Positions 58,500 through 64,000 of a stretch of DNA of 64,000 nt are shown here, piece by piece. Each line of letters opens with the position of its first letter. Position 1 is the stretch's first letter. The DNA comes from Sporolactobacillus shoreicorticis (GTDB lineage Bacteria; Bacillota; Bacilli; Bacillales; Sporolactobacillaceae), in assembly GCF_024125445.1 (NCBI RefSeq), contig NZ_JAMXWM010000004.1:62001-126000 (forward strand). The letters are read 5' to 3'. The notes below the pieces were generated by a model, which ran no database searches, was not told the DNA's origin, and worked only from the letters and a program-made list of their open reading frames with translations. A program made the position numbers and the translations under genes.

Positions 58500-60473
58500 A
58501 TGACAACGCTTGGTATCGATATTGAAACGTTTAGTGATAATTCCATCGACAATGGAGTTTACAAGTATGTAGATTCTCCGAAGTTCCGGATCCTGCTTTT
58601 CGCTTTTGCCTTCGATAACGATCCGGTGCAAGTGCTCGACTTGGAACAGGGCGAAGAGTTACCGAAAGATGTGAAAGATGCACTGCAGCTTAGTGGTGTC
58701 GTCAAGACCGCCTTTAATGCAAACTTTGAACGCACCTGCTTGTCTAAGACGTTCGGCTATGCCAATCCGGAAGACTGGCGCTGCAGTATGGTACTGGCGC
58801 TTTCACTTGGTCTTCCTGCAAGTTTGGACGGTGTGGCCAAAGTGCTGAAGCTCGACGTGCAGAAAGACAGTGCCGGCAAGAATTTGATCAAGTTTTTCTC
58901 GATCCCCTGCGAGCCGGATCTGCTGAATGAAGGACGCACTCGTCACTTACCACAGGATGATCCGGACGGCTGGGAACGGTTTAAATTTTACAACGGCCGA
59001 GACGTGGACGTTGAACGCGATATTCGCGGGCGTTTACTGAAATATGCGCCAAGCGATTTTGAAAATCATCTGTGGGCGATCGACCAACGAATAAACGATC
59101 GTGGCGTGGCCATTGATCCGCAGCTGGTCGAAAATGCGATCCGGATCGATGAAGCAAACAGCTCCTATTATCTCGAACGCGCACAGAAGCTGACAGGGCT
59201 CCCAAATCCAAACAGTCCGGCACAAATTAAAAAATGGCTGGAAGATCAGGGCATGGACAAAGTCGGAAGCCTTGGTAAAAAGCTGATGCCTGGACTGATT
59301 AAGCGAGCACCCAATGAGACCGTTCGTGAAGTCCTCAGGATCCGTCAGGCGACGTCTCGGACATCCACGGCTAAATATACCAAGATGGCCGATGCCGTTT
59401 GTCAGGACGGTCGTGTACACGGATCACTACAATTCTATGGCGCATCCCATACGGGGCGTTGGGCCGGACGAATCATCCAGCCTCAAAATCTAGCGAAAAA
59501 TCATATGACAGATCTCGACCTGGACACAGCGCGTCAACTGCTTTGGTCAGGCGATGAGGAGGGCATCAAAATGCTATTCGATGATACAGCCGATACACTA
59601 AGCCAACTTGTGCGGACAGCCCTGGTGCCGGCAAAAGGGCATAAATTTGTGGTTTCTGACTTTTCCGCGATTGAAGCACGAGTCATTGCCTGGCTTGCCG
59701 GCGAGAAATGGCGGCTCGACGTTTTTCGTAGTCACGGGAAAATCTATGAAGCGTCAGCCAGTCAGATGTTTCACGTGCCAATCGAGTCGATAAAAAAAGG
59801 CGATCCACTCCGGCAGAAGGGCAAGGTGGCCGAGCTTGCGCTGGGCTATGGCGGTGGATCTGGGGCACTGATTCAGATGGGCGCACTTGACATGGGGTTA
59901 TCTCGAGACGAATTACCGGACATCGTCGAGAAATGGCGAAATGCAAGTCCTGCGATTGTGATGCTGTGGAGAGACTGCAACAATGCGGCACTTACAGCGG
60001 TCAAGAAAAAGACGACCGTCAGCCTGCAAAAGGGGCTCAAGTTCATTTATGAATCGGGAATGCTGTTCATCCAGCTGCCAAGTGGCCGGCGTATTGCCTT
60101 CGCCAAGCCGCGCATTGAACCGGATCCGACCTATGGCCGTGATCAGTTGACGTACGAGGGAACAGGAAAAAGCAAACAACAGCTTCCGGGCATGCCCACG
60201 AACTGGGTACGGCTTCGGACTTACGGTGGGAAGCTAGTCGAGAACATCGTCCAAGCAACCGCCCGCGACTGCCTGGCACATGCCATGACGCACGTCGATG
60301 AAGCTGGGATCCCTATTGTCTTTCACGTGCATGACGAGCTGGTGGCTGAGGTACCTGAGGACGGCATCACGCCGAATGACATGTCCGCGATCATGTGCCG
60401 TAAGGCAGCCTGGATGAAAGGCCTGCCGCTTAAGGCAGACGGCTATGAGACTCATTACTACAAAAAGGACTGA
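58500..60473 (+). CDS. phage DNA polymerase (family A)
   Basis: A 657-residue replicative polymerase. An N-terminal 3'-5' exonuclease (GIDIETFSD with the first acidic pair, about residue 5; RDVDVERDI near 170) is followed by the polymerase domain: motif A DFSAIEARVIAWLAG, motif B RQKGKVAELALGYGG and motif C FHVHDELVAEV. GGAAGGAGG precedes the ATG. It is the core of the replication cassette. Confidence 0.95.
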   Translation: MTTLGIDIETFSDNSIDNGVYKYVDSPKFRILLFAFAFDNDPVQVLDLEQGEELPKDVKDALQLSGVVKTAFNANFERTCLSKTFGYANPEDWRCSMVLALSLGLPASLDGVAKVLKLDVQKDSAGKNLIKFFSIPCEPDLLNEGRTRHLPQDDPDGWERFKFYNGRDVDVERDIRGRLLKYAPSDFENHLWAIDQRINDRGVAIDPQLVENAIRIDEANSSYYLERAQKLTGLPNPNSPAQIKKWLEDQGMDKVGSLGKKLMPGLIKRAPNETVREVLRIRQATSRTSTAKYTKMADAVCQDGRVHGSLQFYGASHTGRWAGRIIQPQNLAKNHMTDLDLDTARQLLWSGDEEGIKMLFDDTADTLSQLVRTALVPAKGHKFVVSDFSAIEARVIAWLAGEKWRLDVFRSHGKIYEASASQMFHVPIESIKKGDPLRQKGKVAELALGYGGGSGALIQMGALDMGLSRDELPDIVEKWRNASPAIVMLWRDCNNAALTAVKKKTTVSLQKGLKFIYESGMLFIQLPSGRRIAFAKPRIEPDPTYGRDQLTYEGTGKSKQQLPGMPTNWVRLRTYGGKLVENIVQATARDCLAHAMTHVDEAGIPIVFHVHDELVAEVPEDGITPNDMSAIMCRKAAWMKGLPLKADGYETHYYKKD

Positions 60474-60479
60474 TGCGCC

Positions 60480-61643
60480 GTGAATCGAGATGATCGAACG
60501 CTCGAACTAATTCGGCAGTATCAGAGCGGCATAGATACAAGAAACGAGATTATTGAATTGAATATGTCACTTGCGCATTTTTTCACAAAAAAATTCAAAC
60601 CAATCGACATGGAATATGCAGACGCGCTAAGCATAACTATGGCCGCATTTTCCCAGGCAATCGAAAAATTTGACTTAAGTCGTGAAACAAAATTTTCAAC
60701 CTACGCAGGTCTGCAAGTGCGCGCAACCTTTAGCCATATTTACCGTGCCAACCAAGCGAAAAAGCGTCAAGGCATAGTAGTCAGTTTAGATGCTCCGATC
60801 TGTGAATCGGAGGGATCAACATTGACGCTGCTTGATACGTTGGCTGCACCTGACCAGGATCATTTGCTGAAAGATGAAGCACTAAGGTTAACCAAGCGAG
60901 TGCTCAATCAATTTAAAGATAAATACAAAAGAATTATCCTTGCACACTTAAATGATGTGGGAACGCAGCTTGAAATCGGAAAACAACACGGCATTTCTCA
61001 AATTCGGGTATCTCGCATACTCGCAAAATTTTATGCCGCATTAAAACAGGAAGCGGAGCGAATGGGCTACCGCGAAAAGGAGGAAGCAACAATGGCAAGA
61101 CCTCTTATGTCGATTGACCAATACAAGGATTTTGTTTTTTCGGGATTAACGCTTGACGGAATGGCGGACAAGCTTGGTGTTAATAAGAAATCGCTCTATA
61201 ATTGGCGTTGCAAAAATAAGACGAAAATCGCACCATTCGAAGATAAACTGACAGAAAACATAAAGAAAATGAACGCTCCAAGCTCTGCCCAAAAGAAAGC
61301 TGATCCATGGAAAAAGGAGAAGGCTGACTATCTTAAGTCGATCCAAAATCAAGCCGATACGATTACTCATCTTGAGAAAAGGGTCAAGAACTTGGAAGCG
61401 GAAAAACTGGATGCGCTAGAGCAACTGAAAGACGCAAAGAGTAAGCTCCAATCCCTTAATGATACCGCTGATGACCTTGAAACTAAGATTGCAAAAATCA
61501 CAGATGAAAAAAAAGACATCGAAAGCCAGCTCATGTACACCGGACAGGATCGAGACAAATACTTCAATCTGTATCAACAGTCAAATCGACAGCTGCAAGC
61601 TTTAGAAGCTTACGTGCTTACGATACTTGAGCCCGCGAAGTAA
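60480..61643 (+). CDS. sigma-70-like protein fused to an HTH/coiled-coil domain
   Basis: A 387-residue protein. Residues about 10-200 look like sigma-70 family regions 2 and 4: KFSTYAGLQVRATFSHIYRA and LEIGKQHGISQIRVSRILAK. Residues 205-387 form a second unit: a helix-turn-helix (LTLDGMADKLGVNKKSLYNW) and a long coiled coil (about 285-350). A perfect ribosome site lies inside, before codon 205. It starts from a GTG six bases after the polymerase gene. It may direct phage transcription. Confidence 0.75.
   Translation: MNRDDRTLELIRQYQSGIDTRNEIIELNMSLAHFFTKKFKPIDMEYADALSITMAAFSQAIEKFDLSRETKFSTYAGLQVRATFSHIYRANQAKKRQGIVVSLDAPICESEGSTLTLLDTLAAPDQDHLLKDEALRLTKRVLNQFKDKYKRIILAHLNDVGTQLEIGKQHGISQIRVSRILAKFYAALKQEAERMGYREKEEATMARPLMSIDQYKDFVFSGLTLDGMADKLGVNKKSLYNWRCKNKTKIAPFEDKLTENIKKMNAPSSAQKKADPWKKEKADYLKSIQNQADTITHLEKRVKNLEAEKLDALEQLKDAKSKLQSLNDTADDLETKIAKITDEKKDIESQLMYTGQDRDKYFNLYQQSNRQLQALEAYVLTILEPAK
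61092..61643 (+). CDS. internal start: HTH/coiled-coil protein
   Basis: In frame with the sigma-like gene, AAAAGGAGG is followed after eight bases by ATG (MARPLMSIDQYKDF), giving a 183-residue protein with an HTH and a coiled coil. This is the strongest ribosome site in the area. The part is probably made as a separate protein in addition to, or instead of, the fusion. Confidence 0.55.
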   Translation: MARPLMSIDQYKDFVFSGLTLDGMADKLGVNKKSLYNWRCKNKTKIAPFEDKLTENIKKMNAPSSAQKKADPWKKEKADYLKSIQNQADTITHLEKRVKNLEAEKLDALEQLKDAKSKLQSLNDTADDLETKIAKITDEKKDIESQLMYTGQDRDKYFNLYQQSNRQLQALEAYVLTILEPAK

Positions 61644-61673
61644 ACCATAACGATCAAAGGAGATGCCCGAAAA

Positions 61674-61868
61674 ATGAAAAACACATTAGGCGATTTAAAC
61701 AACCATCTTTTTGCTGAACTGGAACGATTAAGTGATGAGAGCCTTTCGAATGAAGAACTTGAAGTTGAAATGAAACGGGCAAAGTCTATTGCTGGCGTTG
61801 CCACTCAGATCATCGCGAATGGTCAGCTGGTGCTTGATGCACAGCTGCCCAAAATGCTGGAGGGATAA
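61674..61868 (+). CDS. small phage protein of unknown function
   Basis: A 64-residue helical, acidic protein (MKNTLGDLNNHLFAELERLS) of a type often found before HNH genes in phages. AAAGGAGATG precedes the ATG. Function unknown. Confidence 0.68.
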   Translation: MKNTLGDLNNHLFAELERLSDESLSNEELEVEMKRAKSIAGVATQIIANGQLVLDAQLPKMLEG

Positions 61869-61869
61869 T

Positions 61870-62451
61870 ATGGCACGTCTGCTTACTCCGGAACAAGATC
61901 AGTTTCTTAGCGATCATGTTAAAGGATTGGGAAATGCCGAACTGACCGCAATCCTAAATGAGAACTTCGGTCTGACGCTCACACGCCAACAAGTAAAAAC
62001 CTACAAGAAAAACCATGGGCTTAGCAGCGGACTAACTGGTCACTATAAAAAAGGTCATGTACCTGCAAACAAGGGCACGCATAACGGTGGCTGGGAACCC
62101 ACACAATTTAAAAAAGGGCATCAACCTGCCAATTATATGCCCGTTGGCACTGAAAAAATGAAAAGTGATGGATACATGTACATTAAAATTGCGGATCCGG
62201 GGAAATGGCGTCAAAAACACCGGCTCATATGGGAAAAGGCTAATGGTCGTCCGATACCCAAAGGTCATAAATTAATTTTTGGAGACGGTGATCGGCTCAA
62301 TTTTGATCTGAACAATTTAATCCTAGTCACAGATAAGCAGATGGCCATTTTAAACAGAAAGGGACTTATTCGGAATAATGCTGAATTAACCCAGACGGGA
62401 ATTGTACTTGCTGATTTATTTAGCAAGATGCATGAGCGGAAACGTAAGTGA
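61870..62451 (+). CDS. HNH endonuclease
   Basis: A 193-residue HNH-type nuclease: N-terminal helix-turn-helix (LGNAELTAILNENFGLTLTR), basic linker (KKGHVPANKGTHNGG) and the HNH core (KHRLIWEKANGRPIPKGHKL with DLNNLILV). GGAGGGAT precedes the ATG one base after the preceding stop. The frame is open further upstream, which I reject. It may be a homing-type endonuclease, possibly free-standing. Confidence 0.87.
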   Translation: MARLLTPEQDQFLSDHVKGLGNAELTAILNENFGLTLTRQQVKTYKKNHGLSSGLTGHYKKGHVPANKGTHNGGWEPTQFKKGHQPANYMPVGTEKMKSDGYMYIKIADPGKWRQKHRLIWEKANGRPIPKGHKLIFGDGDRLNFDLNNLILVTDKQMAILNRKGLIRNNAELTQTGIVLADLFSKMHERKRK

Positions 62452-62496
62452 TTAGTGATTCATGGTAGACAGCTAAAGCGAAGGAAGGAAATCTGT

Positions 62497-62730
62497 TTGA
62501 AAAATTTATCAGAGCTTGATCCTTTAGGGCCGTATCCAAAAGGCGACCACTGGTTAAAATATTTAGACGTAAAAACGCGATATAGAGATAAGCTAATACG
62601 CATTTACAATGTACCAGTTTATGAATATACAACAGGAGAGATAAAAATATCAAGAAAAACAAGAGTAAAGATCCGATCATTACTGAAGAAAACCTATGAA
62701 ATCGGGGACACTTCAGTTATTTATCGGTAA
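62497..62730 (+). CDS. small phage protein of unknown function
   Basis: A 77-residue basic protein starting from TTG (MKNLSELDPLGPYPKGDHWL) with GGAAGGAAAT upstream. A longer frame starts at a GTG at 62455 without a ribosome site. No family recognised. Confidence 0.55.
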   Translation: MKNLSELDPLGPYPKGDHWLKYLDVKTRYRDKLIRIYNVPVYEYTTGEIKISRKTRVKIRSLLKKTYEIGDTSVIYR

Positions 62731-62814
62731 AACTTTTTCGAACTGGAAATAGTCGCCACCATGGTTTGTAAGTATACCAAAGATGCAACTTTGAAAGGAC
62801 AGTAGGTGAGTTTT

Positions 62815-64000
62815 ATGAACGACCCTCAACAAAAAACGAACGTGCAGAACGATGGCAGCCTGACGATCGCTACTGGTCACAGCCGGAAGGAAATGCACTG
62901 GAAGAATAAATCAATGCTGTGGTCTGAACTCGTTCAGCGGCTTCACAAGCCCGCTGTAACAGGTGAGACGCACAGCGAGTATATGAAACTATCAAAAGCA
63001 CAACAGGACGCGATTAAAGACCGTGGGGGCTTTGTCGGCGGCACGTTAAAAGGCGGACGGCGCAAGAGTGGACAGGTGGCTTTTCGAAGCCTGGTCACGC
63101 TTGACGCGGATTTCATTAAAGGCGATCTCTGGAGCATGGTGGAAATCTCAATGGACTGTGCTGTCACCTGTTACAGCACGCACAAACATACGCCGCAGCG
63201 TCCGCGGCTTCGGTTAATTATTCCCTTGTCCCGACCGGTTACGCCGGACGAATATCAGCCGATCGCGCGAAAGCTGGCCGAGGATCTCGGCATCGACTTT
63301 TTCGATGACACGACGTACGAAGCGGAACGACTCATGTACTGGCCGTCAGTGCCGGCAGATGTACCCTACGTTTTTAAATTTCAGGATGCCGCCTGGCTGG
63401 ATCCGGACAGTGTTTTGGCCAGATATCCGAACTGGAAGGATCCGTCTTACTGGCCGGAGTCCAGCCGGCAGAAACAGCACCGTCAGAAGATGGCAGAGAA
63501 GCAAGGCGATCCACTGGCGAAACCAGGCATGGTCGGCGCGTTCTGCCGCGCCTTTACCGTGACTGAAGCACTTGAGACCTTTCTTCCGGACGTGTATGAA
63601 CCTGCAGGTGCGCATCGCTATACGTACAAAAATGGATCTACGACCGGCGGCATGATCGTGTACGATGATGATCGTTTCTGCTACTCGCACCATGGTACTG
63701 ATCCGATCGGCGGCCAGCTGGTCAACGCATTTGACCTAGTGCGGATCCATAAGTTTCGCGATCAGGACGAAGACGCGGATCTGAGCGCGCCCGTCATTAA
63801 GCTGCCAAGCTACAGCGCCATGATCGACTTCGCACGGCAGGATGACAAAGTCAAAGAGACCAACATCAAAGAGCGCTTGGCGGAAGCGAACGAAGATTTT
63901 AAGGACGACATCAACTGGGTTAAAAAGCTGGATCAGAATAAGGACGGAAGTTTTGACAAGTCCGTCAAAAACATCAAGATTATTTTGCGAAATGATGAGA
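62815..64000 (+). CDS. primase/VapE-like phage protein (N-terminal part)
   Basis: A frame open to the window end, 395 codons so far. It starts with AGTAGGTGAG before the ATG. The visible part resembles the N-terminal primase-polymerase-like region of phage virulence-associated E (VapE) proteins: TLDADFI (acidic residues), STHKHTPQRPRLRLIIPL and FDDTTYEAERLMYWPS, then a linker. The helicase-like part must lie beyond 64000. Typical partner of the DUF2800-DUF2815-polymerase cassette. Confidence 0.82.
   Translation, partial: MNDPQQKTNVQNDGSLTIATGHSRKEMHWKNKSMLWSELVQRLHKPAVTGETHSEYMKLSKAQQDAIKDRGGFVGGTLKGGRRKSGQVAFRSLVTLDADFIKGDLWSMVEISMDCAVTCYSTHKHTPQRPRLRLIIPLSRPVTPDEYQPIARKLAEDLGIDFFDDTTYEAERLMYWPSVPADVPYVFKFQDAAWLDPDSVLARYPNWKDPSYWPESSRQKQHRQKMAEKQGDPLAKPGMVGAFCRAFTVTEALETFLPDVYEPAGAHRYTYKNGSTTGGMIVYDDDRFCYSHHGTDPIGGQLVNAFDLVRIHKFRDQDEDADLSAPVIKLPSYSAMIDFARQDDKVKETNIKERLAEANEDFKDDINWVKKLDQNKDGSFDKSVKNIKIILRNDE

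Larger units (their letters stand above)
49843..64000. mobile_element. prophage integrated at the 3' end of ssrA (left part only)
   Basis: The chromosome changes to phage genes directly after tmRNA: integrase, metalloprotease, repressor, Cro-like, antirepressor, small early genes and a replication module. tmRNA 3' ends are frequent phage attachment sites. Structural genes and the right end must lie beyond the window. The left attachment site probably overlaps the last bases of ssrA. Confidence 0.92.

Noticed and set aside
61789-61869. 27-codon upstream extension of the HNH gene
   Set aside because: It overlaps the previous gene in another frame; the ATG at 61870 has a strong ribosome site.

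Overview
This window is a low-GC Gram-positive (Firmicutes, Bacillales) chromosome segment followed by the left end of a prophage. Gene content and order follow the Bacillus subtilis ftsE-ftsX-ctpB-minJ, uvrBA, hprK-lgt-ppaX, trxB-rapZ-yvcK-whiA-crh, clpP, cggR-gapA-pgk-tpiA-eno and secG-est-rnr-smpB-ssrA blocks. A CotD-like spore coat protein, AbrB and SigL point to an endospore former. A VanA-type D-Ala:D-Lac ligase and the overall divergence from Bacillus would suit a lactic, spore-forming relative such as Sporolactobacillaceae. That placement is inference; no 16S rRNA is present.

Layout. 1-5.7 kb: division and envelope genes (ftsEX, ctpB, minJ) and abrB. 5.8-11.5 kb: excision repair (uvrB, uvrA) and two small membrane proteins (PspC-like, YvlD-like). 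11.5-21 kb: HPr kinase with a long structured leader, lgt, ppaX, a TPR protein, trxB, and the rapZ-yvcK-whiA-crh cluster. HprK and Crh, the kinase and its target, lie in the same segment. 21-24.3 kb (minus strand): clpP under a CtsR-like box, an orphan Van-type ligase, a nucleotidyltransferase-like protein and tRNA-Arg(CCG). 24.4-28 kb: coat protein, CorA and SigL. 28-34 kb: the CggR-controlled glycolytic operon, from which the pgm gene usual in Bacillus is missing. 34-38.6 kb: a phosphonate-type ABC transporter operon ending in a histidine phosphatase, with a divergent LysR regulator. 38.7-43.4 kb: tatA-tatC, secG, est, rnr. 43.4-48.8 kb: trehalose PTS operon with its regulator, a HAD phosphatase and an unannotated-size membrane peptide. 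48.9-49.85 kb: smpB and ssrA (tmRNA).

49.85-64 kb: prophage integrated at the 3' end of ssrA, cut by the window end. It carries a tyrosine integrase, an ImmA-type metalloprotease, a repressor with two XRE domains, a Cro-like protein, an antirepressor, about ten small early genes, then a replication module (DUF2800 nuclease-like, DUF2815 SSB-like, family A DNA polymerase, sigma-like protein, HNH endonuclease, primase/VapE-like protein). Lysogeny is probably controlled by the repressor/protease pair plus the antirepressor. Two long phage ORFs contain strong internal Shine-Dalgarno/start pairs in frame, so each may yield two proteins.

The most notable points are the orphan VanA-type ligase in a genome segment without vanH or vanX, the structured hprK leader that may hide its own ribosome site, the nested in-frame genes in the phage replication region, the double-headed repressor, and the missing pgm.
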